This document shows positions 33,532 to 40,748 of a stretch of DNA of 64,000 bases, in pieces. Made by a program: the position numbers and the translations under genes. Every line of letters starts with the position of its first letter. Position 1 is the stretch's first letter. This DNA comes from a virus, in the IMG/VR virus record IMGVR_UViG_3300035681_000021, positions 1-64,000 of that record, one strand, 5' to 3'. The notes below the pieces were generated by a model. That model worked only from the letters and a program-made list of their open reading frames with translations. It was not told the DNA's origin and ran no database searches.

Positions 33532-34656
33532 TTACTTGTTACCGAAATAAATTTTGTGCTCGGACAACATCTTGCCGAAGTTGGCAATGGTTGCGAACAC
33601 ACCTACACGCTGAGATGTAGCGACGGTGTTGCAGAAGATTGACTGCATCTCTGCACGCATACGCCACACATACTCAGTGACTGCCTCAGCTTCTTCGCGT
33701 GTCTGTGCACGAGATACAAACTGGAAGACTTGAATCAACTGCGCGGTTGGGTTGTCAGACATCGGTGCCTTGGCAGGGTCAGCGATAACACGCGCATAGT
33801 CACAGATGTCACGACCGAAGCGAACGAACGATGCCATTGCCTCGGCAGTAACGACACCGACAGTACCGATAAGTGCATGCTCGAGTGTGTCGTCGTCGAG
33901 TGTGTGCATGCCCTCGTCCAAGATGTCACCAGCGGCAACGAGGGAACGAGGCGTTGCATACGCAAGTTGTGTGGACTTGGGATTGAAGATGTGTGCGTTG
34001 TCTTTGGACAGCGTCTTACCCTCAAACTTGCCACCCTTCTCGTAGTCGAGGAACGAGTCCATGACCATTGGGTTGTTGTCAACGAATGCGATGACCATAG
34101 GATTGATACCCGCATCGGTAGCCCAACGCACCCACTCGACCGCAGTCGGCTTGCGCATCTTGACGAACACAAGACGATTGCGTAGGTGAGCTTGGATGGA
34201 ATCGCCAAGACCTTCGACCGAAAGATTGGTAGCGGCAAAGACAACGCTACCCTCGACGAAGTGATAGTTGCCAACGCGTTGCTCGTAGACGATAGGCGCA
34301 AGAACATTCTTGATGAACTGCGGTGCCTTGGCTATCTCATCTAAGAACGCCATGATAGGTTTGCCACCGTTAACGCCGCGCTGATTAGTCTTGGATACAC
34401 CGAAGCGTTCATTGGGAAGCTCACGCGACACGCCGTTCTCACGGTCAAGGTCAGGCATCCACACTGAACCATCGGACAACTGAGTGCAGTCGATGGGGTC
34501 AACGGCAATGTGATTGGCAAACTTAGGCAGACGCTTGAGTTGATGGAACAACGCAGTCTTGCCGATACCGTTCTCGCCCTCGACGATGACGGTACGCTTG
34601 TGACCCACAGCAGAGATGAGGTCAATGACTTGAGAAGAAGAGAGGTATTTATCCAT
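33532..34656 (-). CDS. MoxR-type AAA+ ATPase
   Basis: A 374-residue ATPase. Walker A is EGENGIGKTALF near 25-36, Walker B is MAFLDEIAKA near 101-110, and sensor 1 is VVFAATNLS near 150. An arginine-finger-like HLRNRLVFVKM follows near 170. This is the MoxR/CobS pattern of AAA+ proteins that work with a VWA-domain partner as metal-insertion or complex-remodelling machines. The partner is the next gene upstream at 34678-35874. In phages such pairs recur but their targets are unknown. The ring should be hexameric. Confidence 0.8.
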   Translation of the reverse strand: MDKYLSSSQVIDLISAVGHKRTVIVEGENGIGKTALFHQLKRLPKFANHIAVDPIDCTQLSDGSVWMPDLDRENGVSRELPNERFGVSKTNQRGVNGGKPIMAFLDEIAKAPQFIKNVLAPIVYEQRVGNYHFVEGSVVFAATNLSVEGLGDSIQAHLRNRLVFVKMRKPTAVEWVRWATDAGINPMVIAFVDNNPMVMDSFLDYEKGGKFEGKTLSKDNAHIFNPKSTQLAYATPRSLVAAGDILDEGMHTLDDDTLEHALIGTVGVVTAEAMASFVRFGRDICDYARVIADPAKAPMSDNPTAQLIQVFQFVSRAQTREEAEAVTEYVWRMRAEMQSIFCNTVATSQRVGVFATIANFGKMLSEHKIYFGNK

Positions 34657-34677
34657 GATTACTTTCCTTTGTGTTTA

Positions 34678-35874
34678 TTAAAGATTGATATGCAAGACCT
34701 TGCCGTGAGTGGGAACGAACGAGTCGTTGTCCACCACACCCCACAGAGACGGCATCGGGGTGCTAGGCGTATCGCAACCGAGGTATCCATCGGTTAGCCA
34801 CACGATTGCTTTGGCATCTATCTTGTGCTCACGAATGTAGTCGACAACAACTTGTGGAGTTGTGCCACCACCGCCTTGAGGTTTCAAGAGAGATGCAATC
34901 TGCTCATAGTCAGCAGGCTTGAACACTTGGTCACCGCACACTTCGTTGTCCCACCACAAGATACGAACAGCCTCGGGTTTTACTTGCGAGAGCATACGAG
35001 CAATCTCACCAAAGAGCAGACGATAGTGCGGATACATAGAGCCTGATGTATCAGGTGCAAGGATAAGCTCACCGACTGTCTCGTTGAAGTGTGAGGGCAT
35101 GATGAAGCCAGACGCAAGCAGTCGTTTGTTGGGAGGACAGAAGCGTGAGTTCTCGTCACCACTACACACAGACACAAGCCAGTCTTGCATGGATGGTATC
35201 CAGTTAGTCATGCGTTCCTTGGCATGACCGAAGATGTCACGCCCGCCACCACCTTTGCCCGCCAACTTACGAGCAAGCATCTCGCCTTGACGATTGGCAT
35301 CGTCAATCTGTTTGCCCAGCTTTTCTTTCTCATCATCGGCAAACTCGCCATCCTCATGTGCATCGATGGGTTCATCGTATCCGTGGTCATCGCTGTTGCC
35401 GCCCTCGCCATCCTCGGGTTCCTTGCGTCCTTGTTTGATGAGGTCGTTGAGTACCTGAGGGAAAGACCAGCCGAAGTACTTGCGGTCAATCAGTAGCGTT
35501 TGTGTGGGGCGTTCAACGAATGTGAAGTTGGGGTCAAGCTCTTCGATGAGTGCGTTGACCACATAGTCCTGCGCGATGTTGCTGAGCTTAGGCATGCGCT
35601 TAATCTCTGCACGATACAACACACAATGCTTGAGTGCAACATGGAAGTTCTCATGCAGTACTAGGTAGCGCAGTTGCTTGCGGTTGAGTGGCGCGATGAA
35701 AGTAGAACCGTACTTCTTGTCACGCCCGTTAGTGGATGCGGTAGGCACCTTGTCTGATACCTCAGACTTGCCCATACATATCACACCGCTGAGCAATGCA
35801 AACCGATGGTCACGCATGCAGTCGATGTTGCACGCCTGAACCCGTTGGTTGAGGGTCATCTTCTCGAAAGTCAT
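34678..35874 (-). CDS. VWA-domain protein with N-terminal metallopeptidase-like region (DUF2201-like)
   Basis: A 398-residue protein. The N-terminal part has HENFHVALKHCV (near 75-86), an HExxH zinc motif in the setting of DUF2201 putative metallopeptidases. A very acidic linker (about 150-195) follows. The C-terminal part is a VWA domain: LAPDTSGSMYPHYRLLFGEI with the MIDAS motif DTSGS near 273-277, GGGGTTPQVVVDYI with the MIDAS Thr, and VWLTDGYLG with the MIDAS Asp. VWA proteins pair with MoxR ATPases, as encoded next. The operon probably starts here: an operator-like palindrome lies upstream, and the start has GGAGAAGCAA before ATG. Confidence 0.8.
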   Translation of the reverse strand: MTFEKMTLNQRVQACNIDCMRDHRFALLSGVICMGKSEVSDKVPTASTNGRDKKYGSTFIAPLNRKQLRYLVLHENFHVALKHCVLYRAEIKRMPKLSNIAQDYVVNALIEELDPNFTFVERPTQTLLIDRKYFGWSFPQVLNDLIKQGRKEPEDGEGGNSDDHGYDEPIDAHEDGEFADDEKEKLGKQIDDANRQGEMLARKLAGKGGGGRDIFGHAKERMTNWIPSMQDWLVSVCSGDENSRFCPPNKRLLASGFIMPSHFNETVGELILAPDTSGSMYPHYRLLFGEIARMLSQVKPEAVRILWWDNEVCGDQVFKPADYEQIASLLKPQGGGGTTPQVVVDYIREHKIDAKAIVWLTDGYLGCDTPSTPMPSLWGVVDNDSFVPTHGKVLHINL

Positions 35875-35911
35875 TTGCTTCTCCTGTTTAGTGTTTGTAC
35901 AATTCTAGCAT

Positions 35912-35933
35912 GCCTGTCAAAGGTTTGACAGGC
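35912..35933. promoter_or_regulatory. Perfect 22-base operator-like palindrome upstream of the VWA/MoxR unit
   Basis: GCCTGTCAAA at 35912-35921 and TTTGACAGGC at 35924-35933 are perfect inverted repeats around GG. No T-run follows in either direction, so an operator is likelier than a terminator. The core TGTCAAAGGTTTGACA matches 14 of 16 bases at 41547-41562, in front of the late genes. Confidence 0.5.
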
Positions 35934-35951
35934 TTAGATTGCTAGGGGTTT

Positions 35952-36911
35952 TTACCAGTGCACATTACTGCGCGGGTAATCTTTCTCCACAACAAATTGT
36001 GGAATAGTCTGCTTGACCGACTTCTTGTCCAAGTCCAGCGCCTTGAGGATGCGGGTCGACACCGTTTTGCGTAGGTCTTCTGCGGTGATGGGCTTGTCCA
36101 GTTTGTCGATGCTGTCGTTCTGGTTATTTCTCCATGCGTAGTCAAGCGTGAAGCCCTTTTGGTCGTATGCACGCTTGGATGCCAACACATTCACCGCGTC
36201 TTGACACATCTCAAAGAAATCATCAACCATTGATTGCGGTGGTGGGTCGTAGTGCGCTATTGCCTCGACTGCTTCACGATAGTGGTATGTCTGCATACCG
36301 CTGCCCCACGGACGACCTTTGCCGTTGCTCAGCTCTGCGCTTGCAACAAACTCAGGCAGTCGCATCTGTGCAAGCATGATGAAGTTATCGAACCGCTTGA
36401 GTATCTCTGCGCGTGCCGCCTTGTCATCGTTGCCCGACACCATTCTGTAATGTGGTGTGTGGACTGAATGCGCGGGGTCGAGGAACCCATCAACGAATAT
36501 GAAGTCAGCGCTGAAGCTAACGCCGTCGTTGTGTAAGGATGACCTGTTGTAGATGGGTGCCACCACTTTCGTGCCATCAGCAAGCTCTGTTGTGTGACTT
36601 CTTGATACGCCAAGGACATGGTACATAAAGTCTCTGCTGGTAATTAAGTTGTCACCCATGTACAAGCGGCGTTCATGTTTCTTGCCGTCGACCATCGTGG
36701 GTTCGTAGTACCTTGCCATCACTGTGTTGTACAGAACGACATCGTAATACTCGGGGTGCTTGACCACGCGGTAGTGGTGGTAGGTCTTGTACAATGGGCG
36801 TTCGTTCTCTGCCCACTTCTTACTGCGTACTGCGCCGCGCTTGTTGAACACTGATGTTGCTTCAGTGTAGTTGCGTACCCAAGATATGTGTCTTGTTGTG
36901 TTTCCAAACAT
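35952..36911 (-). CDS. Hypothetical early phage protein
   Basis: A 319-residue protein rich in Tyr, Trp and His near the start (VRNYTEATSVFNKRGAVRSK, YKTYHHYRVVKHPEYYDVVL). The middle has FSADFIFVDGFLDPAHSVHT, with possible metal ligands, and the end DLRKTVSTRILKALDLDKKS is helical. I have seen similar long early proteins in phages that carry the MoxR/VWA set but know no function. A nuclease or a modified-base enzyme cannot be excluded, though no standard motif is visible. It starts six bases before the upstream gene's stop region, with the leader CAGGAGTAAGCAAC before ATG. Confidence 0.55.
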   Translation of the reverse strand: MFGNTTRHISWVRNYTEATSVFNKRGAVRSKKWAENERPLYKTYHHYRVVKHPEYYDVVLYNTVMARYYEPTMVDGKKHERRLYMGDNLITSRDFMYHVLGVSRSHTTELADGTKVVAPIYNRSSLHNDGVSFSADFIFVDGFLDPAHSVHTPHYRMVSGNDDKAARAEILKRFDNFIMLAQMRLPEFVASAELSNGKGRPWGSGMQTYHYREAVEAIAHYDPPPQSMVDDFFEMCQDAVNVLASKRAYDQKGFTLDYAWRNNQNDSIDKLDKPITAEDLRKTVSTRILKALDLDKKSVKQTIPQFVVEKDYPRSNVHW

Positions 36912-36916
36912 GTTGC

Positions 36917-37315
36917 TTACTCCTGTGTTGTTGATTTGATTGCGGGGAATTCGGTGTTGACTGAGTGCGATGCGTAGATGTAGTCCCAGAGCATGTAGTT
37001 GTTGTCGTCGGGACTCTCATGTATTTCTTCTGCACCATCCTCACCCACTTGTACTCTTCGCCAGCTTGCTTCTTTGTAAAGCTCGACTGCCCAATCTAGC
37101 ATTGCATGGTGTGCTTTCACATCATCGTAGCTGTCGTACCACTTCACATCCTCTGCTTCAAATGTGATGATTGGTTCTTCGTACCGCACTTCGCACTCAT
37201 TAATTGCATTTGTCCAATGCTCATCGTTGCGATGCTTGACTAACTCAACGAATGTGTCTCGCTGGTCTGTTGTATCAAAGCGTATGACATACGCTACTTG
37301 TGACCTGTATCCCAT
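36917..37315 (-). CDS. Hypothetical protein (MGYRSQVAYVI family)
   Basis: A 132-residue acidic protein. The opening MGYRSQVAYVIRFDTTDQRD resembles a family of small early phage proteins. The rest alternates helices and strands: FVELVKHRNDEHWTNAINEC, ITFEAEDVKWYDSYDDVKAH, and WAVELYKEASWRRVQVGED. No catalytic motif. The ferredoxin-like pattern suggests a host-inhibitor or adaptor, which is an inference. It overlaps the 3' end of the upstream gene by 41 bases. Confidence 0.6.
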   Translation of the reverse strand: MGYRSQVAYVIRFDTTDQRDTFVELVKHRNDEHWTNAINECEVRYEEPIITFEAEDVKWYDSYDDVKAHHAMLDWAVELYKEASWRRVQVGEDGAEEIHESPDDNNYMLWDYIYASHSVNTEFPAIKSTTQE

Positions 37316-37976
37316 CTTCTATCTCCCCTTTGTTGTTGAATCTCCAGCCATTGATGTATATGAGGTCTTTGAATGCTTCCTCACTCGTGTAGCCCTCATA
37401 CTCCTGCCTCAAAGCGTCATAGATTTCATCGGCGTATTCTTTTGCCCGACTAATCGCAAACTCTTCAAGCTCGCATACCAAGCGTTCGGTGTCGATTGCT
37501 TGGTCTAACTCATGCACCAACGCACCTTGCAAGATGCCGTGCTCAAGTAAATCGCCGTTGTCCTCACCCAGAGATGCAAAGCACTTGATGCCGTCGTAGC
37601 TCATCGACCCTGAGTGGTTGTAGTAGAACGACCTGCGTTGCACGCCCATCGTTGGTTCTACCCATTGATTGCGTATAAGCTCGACCAGTACTGTGTACCT
37701 TGAGAACTCAGGATGTTCGTGTGTGACGAAGTGCTCAATGAACGGCATGAGTTGTACACACCCTGTCCACGAAGCACCATCGCCTTGAGAAGAAAACCCG
37801 CTGAATTGAATTTCATCAATGCTGAAACCTTTAGCGAAGCCCTCTTCTTTGAAGCGTTCGTACACACACTCGTACCAATCATCAGGCGGTTCGCCATACA
37901 GGCGTATGGCGTTGTCCTTTGCTTGTTGTGATAGGTCTTCAAATTCCACGGTTTCTGTCCCACACAACGCGCACAT
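37275..37976 (-). CDS. Hypothetical early protein with N-terminal CxxC
   Basis: A 233-residue acidic protein beginning MCALCGTETVEFEDLSQQAK. The CALC pair may bind metal. The segment IDEIQFSGFSSQGDGASWTG recurs in phage proteins of unknown role that start with an EYF/EFEDLS-like motif; ARDEA-like antirestriction activity has no support here. The C-terminal half is helical and acidic (YADEIYDALRQEYEGYTSEE). The ATG at 37976 has GGAGG six bases upstream and overlaps the preceding gene by 38 bases; the longer frame is inside that gene. Confidence 0.6.
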   Translation of the reverse strand: MCALCGTETVEFEDLSQQAKDNAIRLYGEPPDDWYECVYERFKEEGFAKGFSIDEIQFSGFSSQGDGASWTGCVQLMPFIEHFVTHEHPEFSRYTVLVELIRNQWVEPTMGVQRRSFYYNHSGSMSYDGIKCFASLGEDNGDLLEHGILQGALVHELDQAIDTERLVCELEEFAISRAKEYADEIYDALRQEYEGYTSEEAFKDLIYINGWRFNNKGEIEDGIQVTSSVCHTL

Positions 37977-38568
37977 TCCATTCCTCCATTTCTTTGTGTA
38001 TTGCTTTCTCAACATACTCGTCTATCACTTTGTTCAATGCCTCCTTCAGTTTCTTGTCAAGTATCTCTTCCATAGTTTCAATAATCATCTCCTCCACACG
38101 GCTTGCGTCAGGATAGTCGTTGCTGTCCAAGTACATCTCTATCTTGTCGTCAACATCGTACGCATCAAACTTGTCATCGAAGTCATAGTCTGTGATTGCG
38201 TCGTGTATCTGGTCGCTGATGTCTGTGTCACGAATTTCTCTGCGTACTTGCTCTGTGATGATGTCGTCGACGATTTCTCTAACGCTGTCTTGCGTCAGGT
38301 GTTCCTCTGTGTCGTTGTGTTCATCTATTGATTCTTCTGTGATGTCTTTGATTGCCTCCCTGAACGACTCGTCGATGTACTTCACAGCACTATGAGCTTC
38401 GAGCACGGCGCTGACCTTCTCGTTGACTTGGGTATCAATGTGCTCATTGATAGCGTGCAGTAGTGTGTGTATGAGAGTTGGCTTGGGCTGAGGCGTTGGG
38501 GCTACCTCGGGGGTGAGCTGTGTTGCTTGTTCCAACGCTTGTGTTTCTGGTTGAGTGATTTGATTCAT
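37939..38568 (-). CDS. Very acidic helical protein
   Basis: A 209-residue protein, MNQITQPETQALEQATQLTP then a Pro-rich piece, followed by strongly acidic helices: AIKDITEESIDEHNDTEEHL, SVREIVDDIITEQVRREIRD, TDYDFDDKFDAYDVDDKIEM and METMEEILDKKLKEALNKVI. High negative charge over most of its length suggests a DNA mimic or a protein-docking scaffold. DNA-mimic antirestriction proteins have this kind of charge, but no homology is visible. The ATG at 38568 follows AAGGAAAGCAATC. Confidence 0.55.
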   Translation of the reverse strand: MNQITQPETQALEQATQLTPEVAPTPQPKPTLIHTLLHAINEHIDTQVNEKVSAVLEAHSAVKYIDESFREAIKDITEESIDEHNDTEEHLTQDSVREIVDDIITEQVRREIRDTDISDQIHDAITDYDFDDKFDAYDVDDKIEMYLDSNDYPDASRVEEMIIETMEEILDKKLKEALNKVIDEYVEKAIHKEMEEWNVRVVWDRNRGI

Positions 38569-38613
38569 GATTGCTTTCCTTTTTAAAATGTTGGTGAAGC
38601 GCACCAACGACGC

Positions 38614-38640
38614 AACTGGCAGACACCATGTCTGCGAGTT
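38614..38640. repeat. Palindrome family, copy 1
   Basis: A 27-base imperfect palindrome: AACTGGCAGACA, loop CCA, TGTCTGCGAGTT. One G.G mismatch interrupts a 12-base stem. It lies 29 bases past the stop of the 27-residue peptide gene in the leftward sense, and TTTTT follows it in the rightward sense. The 101 bases around it (38569-38669) hold no gene. Confidence 0.85.
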
Positions 38641-38669
38641 TTTCTACGAAAAAGAGGTATGAGTGTTCC

Positions 38670-38753
38670 CTACGCTATGCGCCATGCGAATAGGTCGAGG
38701 AGGAGGACTACGAGTGCGGCTGTGTACACAAGTACAAAGGTGAGGTTGGTCAT
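38670..38753 (-). CDS. 27-residue membrane peptide
   Basis: MTNLTFVLVYTAALVVLLLD continues LFAWRIA. It is a single hydrophobic span with polar ends. AAGGAAAG lies about 12 bases upstream, a usable ribosome site. The gene fills the space between the 77-residue gene and a palindrome. Peptides of this size are hard to prove; the clean membrane profile and the tight fit are the evidence. Directly after the stop comes GGGAACACTCAT, the translation-start leader seen at 26104 and 32604, but the next codon is not ATG, as if a start had been lost. Confidence 0.45.
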   Translation of the reverse strand: MTNLTFVLVYTAALVVLLLDLFAWRIA

Positions 38754-38781
38754 GTTGTTAGTCTTTCCTTGGGTGTGTATT

Positions 38782-39015
38782 TCATTCTTCTAACTCCCTG
38801 AATTTAAATGGCACATTTACTTTACTCAACATGTTGCCCTCACAATCAAAGACAACCATATTGAAGAACCCCAGTTCTTGGCGTATGTGTACATAGCCGA
38901 TGTCTTTTGTGACTTCGTGGTGCGCGTCGCTGTACACATCAAACTTGATAACGACTGAATCGTCATTGAGTCTGTCTGTACGCAAGGCAATGCGTTCATA
39001 GCTTTTCAATTTCAT
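38782..39015 (-). CDS. Small beta-rich hypothetical protein
   Basis: A 77-residue protein, MKLKSYERIALRTDRLNDDS then strands VVIKFDVYSDAHHEV, IGYVHIRQELGFFNMVVFDC and NMLSKVNVPFKFRELEE. An all-beta small domain is likely. Unrecognised. The ATG at 39015 overlaps the upstream stop as ATGA and sits behind the cassette GGAGAAGCAGA, so it is preferred to a start eight codons earlier. Confidence 0.6.
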   Translation of the reverse strand: MKLKSYERIALRTDRLNDDSVVIKFDVYSDAHHEVTKDIGYVHIRQELGFFNMVVFDCEGNMLSKVNVPFKFRELEE

Positions 39016-39164
39016 TCTGCTTCTCCTTGATAACACCAAACATCCTGTTGCAAAGCATCAGGTTCGTATTCGCCATTGGCAATTTCCAACAGCATGGACA
39101 CCAGCGTGTCCATAGTCACATCACTTCCCAGCCATGCGACCAGTTGTTCTCTTGTTACTTTCAT
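39012..39164 (-). CDS. 50-residue conserved-looking small protein
   Basis: MKVTREQLVAWLGSDVTMDT continues LVSMLLEIANGEYEPDALQQ and ends VWCYQGEAE. The opening and the TxDTLVxMLxEIANGEY pattern remind me of very small phage proteins found widely in aquatic siphoviruses and podoviruses. Helical and acidic. Start and stop both form ATGA overlaps with neighbours, and the start uses GGAGAAGCAGA before ATG. Below usual length cut-offs, so easily missed. Confidence 0.65.
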   Translation of the reverse strand: MKVTREQLVAWLGSDVTMDTLVSMLLEIANGEYEPDALQQDVWCYQGEAE

Positions 39165-39307
39165 TCTGCTTCTCCCTCAATAGTTCTGATTGCTTCTTCA
39201 ATGGCGGCTATGCCATCGTCCTTGTTGCCCTTTGTCAGGTCGTACAGGGCGGCGTTGAGAATCTCCCACACCAGTTGTGCGGTGCGTGCGTCTATGTCTT
39301 TAATCAT
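39161..39307 (-). CDS. 48-residue small protein
   Basis: MIKDIDARTAQLVWEILNAA continues LYDLTKGNKDDGIAAIEEAI and ends RTIEGEAE. Two amphipathic helices joined by a charged loop. GGGAGAGAAGA directly before the ATG gives a good ribosome site; a longer frame reaching back into the palindrome at 39334-39360 is unlikely. It overlaps the next gene as ATGA. Function unknown. Confidence 0.6.
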   Translation of the reverse strand: MIKDIDARTAQLVWEILNAALYDLTKGNKDDGIAAIEEAIRTIEGEAE

Positions 39308-39333
39308 TCTTCTCTCCCAAAGTTGTTTGTACA

Positions 39334-39360
39334 AACTAGCAGACACCATGTCTGCCAGTT
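39334..39360. repeat. Palindrome family, copy 2
   Basis: AACTAGCAGACA, loop CCA, TGTCTGCCAGTT: a 12-base stem with one A.C mismatch. Read leftward it begins at the stop codon of the 39359-39997 gene, sharing two bases with the TAA. Confidence 0.85.
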
Positions 39361-39997
39361 ACTTACGCCGAGCCAGTAGCTCGGGCACTTTCATGCGTTC
39401 CTTCTCCTCCTTTCCTATGCTCATCCACCTGTCACGCAAGGACTCGACTCCGAAGTCGGACACCAAGTCCCACCAATCTTTCTTAATCCTTTTGTACTTG
39501 TGCGGGTCTGCCTCAAAGTCGAGCATGATGCGCCCCATCTCTTTCTTCAGCACCCGCACATACTTATCCAACAACCCTGCATACACATCGTTGCCCGCTT
39601 CATGGGCGTAGCGTAGCTGTGCATTTATCTTTCTGATTTCATATGTCATTGGTGCAAGGGTTTCTTTGAGTTGTCTGCGCCATTGGTCAACCCACGCTTC
39701 GTATCTCGCCTTGCTCATGATGAGCCGCGCCATGCGTTTGCGTTCGTCCAGTATCAGCTTTGCTTTCACTTCGCTTATGTCACCACTCACCATCATGTTG
39801 TGCAGTTGCTTGGGTGTCTGCTTGCGTGGGGGTGTGCGCTTGGGTTGGCAGTCCTTGCAGTTCTTTGAGCTGATGGTCATGAGTACCTCACCTTTCATAC
39901 CCCGTGCTTGCATTTGGGCACGAGATAGTCGGCGTTTGAATTGTGCAAGGGGCTTGTCTGCCCCACATTTGGCACATTTTTTGTAGTCCTTTTGCAT
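39359..39997 (-). CDS. Zinc-ribbon plus basic helical protein
   Basis: A 212-residue basic protein. The N-terminal MQKDYKKCAKCGADKPLAQF and a later KNCKDCQPKRTPP give CxxC...CxxC, a zinc ribbon near residues 8-50. The rest is helical and Lys/Arg-rich (ERKRMARLIMSKARYEAWVD, DKYVRVLKKEMGRIMLDFEA). The combination suggests binding to DNA or RNA, perhaps an early regulator or a small-terminase-like or HNH-derived factor, but no catalytic residues are seen. The ATG at 39997 is chosen because the region upstream is the repeat-rich control region, and GGAAAGG lies before it. Confidence 0.6.
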   Translation of the reverse strand: MQKDYKKCAKCGADKPLAQFKRRLSRAQMQARGMKGEVLMTISSKNCKDCQPKRTPPRKQTPKQLHNMMVSGDISEVKAKLILDERKRMARLIMSKARYEAWVDQWRRQLKETLAPMTYEIRKINAQLRYAHEAGNDVYAGLLDKYVRVLKKEMGRIMLDFEADPHKYKRIKKDWWDLVSDFGVESLRDRWMSIGKEEKERMKVPELLARRK

Positions 39998-40023
39998 GAG
40001 AAAGACCTTTCCTTTTAGTGGGA

Positions 40024-40053
40024 GATACCCACTTGTTGCTCGACGATACCCAC
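40024..40053 (+). repeat. Two GATACCCAC direct repeats, 21-base spacing
   Basis: GATACCCAC occurs at 40024-40032 and 40045-40053, exactly 21 bases apart, about two turns of the helix, so both would face the same side of DNA. The same sequence forms half of the palindrome at 40328-40344. Likely binding sites for one protein. Confidence 0.6.
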
Positions 40054-40066
40054 CATTTTGCGTACT

Positions 40067-40086
40067 TGGACACTCTAGTGGGTGCG
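40067..40086 (+). repeat. Left arm of 20-base inverted repeat
   Basis: TGGACACTCTAGTGGGTGCG matches the reverse complement of 40295-40314 (TGGACACACTACTGGGTGCG) at 18 of 20 positions. The arms are separated by 208 bases that include the TA-rich core. Confidence 0.7.
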
Positions 40087-40294
40087 GTGTTTTACCAGTA
40101 AACATCGAGGATTGTAGAGCACCATCCCCACATACCTACCCAGTTTCCAGAGAACACAAACCTTTTTTCTTTTTTTCAAAGCAAACCACACCCACTTGCC
40201 CGTATATATATATATCTATCTTTTAATCTCTTATATATATATAGGTATTGTGGGCTGGACATTGCTTGAAGCCCCGCCAACGCTGGAAGAATTG

Positions 40295-40314
40295 CGCACC
40301 CAGTAGTGTGTCCA
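40295..40314 (-). repeat. Right arm of 20-base inverted repeat
   Basis: Reverse-complement partner of 40067-40086 with two mismatches. It lies 13 bases left of the GTGGGTAT-type palindrome at 40328-40344, so both site types cluster on each side of the AT-rich core. Confidence 0.7.
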
Positions 40315-40327
40315 GTTGCGCAGAATG

Positions 40328-40344
40328 GTGGGTATGATACCCAC
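40328..40344. promoter_or_regulatory. Palindrome GTGGGTATGATACCCAC
   Basis: A perfect 8-base inverted repeat around a single G. Each half equals the GATACCCAC sites at 40024 and 40045, so this is probably the full operator and those are half-sites. Confidence 0.55.
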
Positions 40345-40410
40345 TACTGTATATAAACACAGTAGAAGGATTAGTTACTGTATGTTCATGCAGCTTTTTG
40401 TTATTTTTTG

Positions 40411-40437
40411 AACTGGCAGACATCGTGTCTGCCAGTT
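40411..40437. repeat. Palindrome family, copy 3 (perfect)
   Basis: AACTGGCAGACA, loop TCG, TGTCTGCCAGTT: a perfect 12-base stem. Read leftward it begins nine bases after the stop of the 60-residue gene at 40447-40629. No T-run follows leftward. Confidence 0.9.
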
Positions 40438-40446
40438 TGCCTGTTG

Positions 40447-40629
40447 TCAGAGGAGTTTGAGTTGTGTGCATTGAGCCTTTACTTTTTGCCAGTCTTCTTC
40501 CCAGACATACCAGTCCCACCTTGCCTGTCGCAAGGCTTCGGCACGCCTTGGGTCTTTGCGCCTGAGTTCCTCATCGGCTTTGAGTTGCGCCTTGAGGGCG
40601 CTGAGTTTGGCTTTGATTGCGGGTTTCAT
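40447..40629 (-). CDS. 60-residue basic helical protein
   Basis: MKPAIKAKLSALKAQLKADE then ELRRKDPRRAEALRQARWDW and EEDWQKVKAQCTQLKLL. A helical, Lys/Arg-rich coiled coil. AAAGGAAG lies about six bases before the ATG. It follows the 35-residue gene by 11 bases. A small nucleic-acid binding or host-directed protein is possible; there is no family I recognise. Confidence 0.55.
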   Translation of the reverse strand: MKPAIKAKLSALKAQLKADEELRRKDPRRAEALRQARWDWYVWEEDWQKVKAQCTQLKLL

Positions 40630-40640
40630 TGGGCTTCCTT

Positions 40641-40748
40641 TCAGACAAACAGATACCAGACGGGAGAGAATGTGCGCTTGCAGGCAATAGCCATGCGGTA
40701 TTCGTGCGCAAGGATTTGACGGATTTCTTTGAGTTGAGCTTTAGTCAT
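40641..40748 (-). CDS. 35-residue small protein
   Basis: MTKAQLKEIRQILAHEYRMA continues IACKRTFSPVWYLFV. A basic helix followed by a hydrophobic end. GGAAAG lies six bases before the ATG. The frame runs between a terminator-like hairpin and the next gene's ribosome site, and codon content looks like that of its neighbours. Too short to judge by homology. Confidence 0.45.
   Translation of the reverse strand: MTKAQLKEIRQILAHEYRMAIACKRTFSPVWYLFV

Larger units (their letters stand above)
39998..40446. other. Repeat-rich, AT-rich non-coding region; candidate replication origin or control region
   Basis: No gene fits these 449 bases. They hold a 20-base inverted repeat 208 bases apart, two GATACCCAC sites 21 bases apart, a 17-base palindrome made of the same motif, long TA tracts at 40203-40246, a TACTGT/ACAGTA palindrome at 40346-40365 and one copy of the 27-base palindrome. 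Inverted repeats around an AT-rich core and phased short sites are features of origins. A promoter-operator region for the leftward gene at 39997 is the alternative. Confidence 0.45.

Noticed and set aside
35912-35933. Hairpin upstream of the VWA gene as an intrinsic terminator
   Set aside because: The stem is perfect but no T-run follows on either strand, so an operator is the better reading.
40223-40519. 98-codon minus-strand frame across the candidate origin
   Set aside because: It runs through the palindrome and overlaps the better-supported 60-residue gene.
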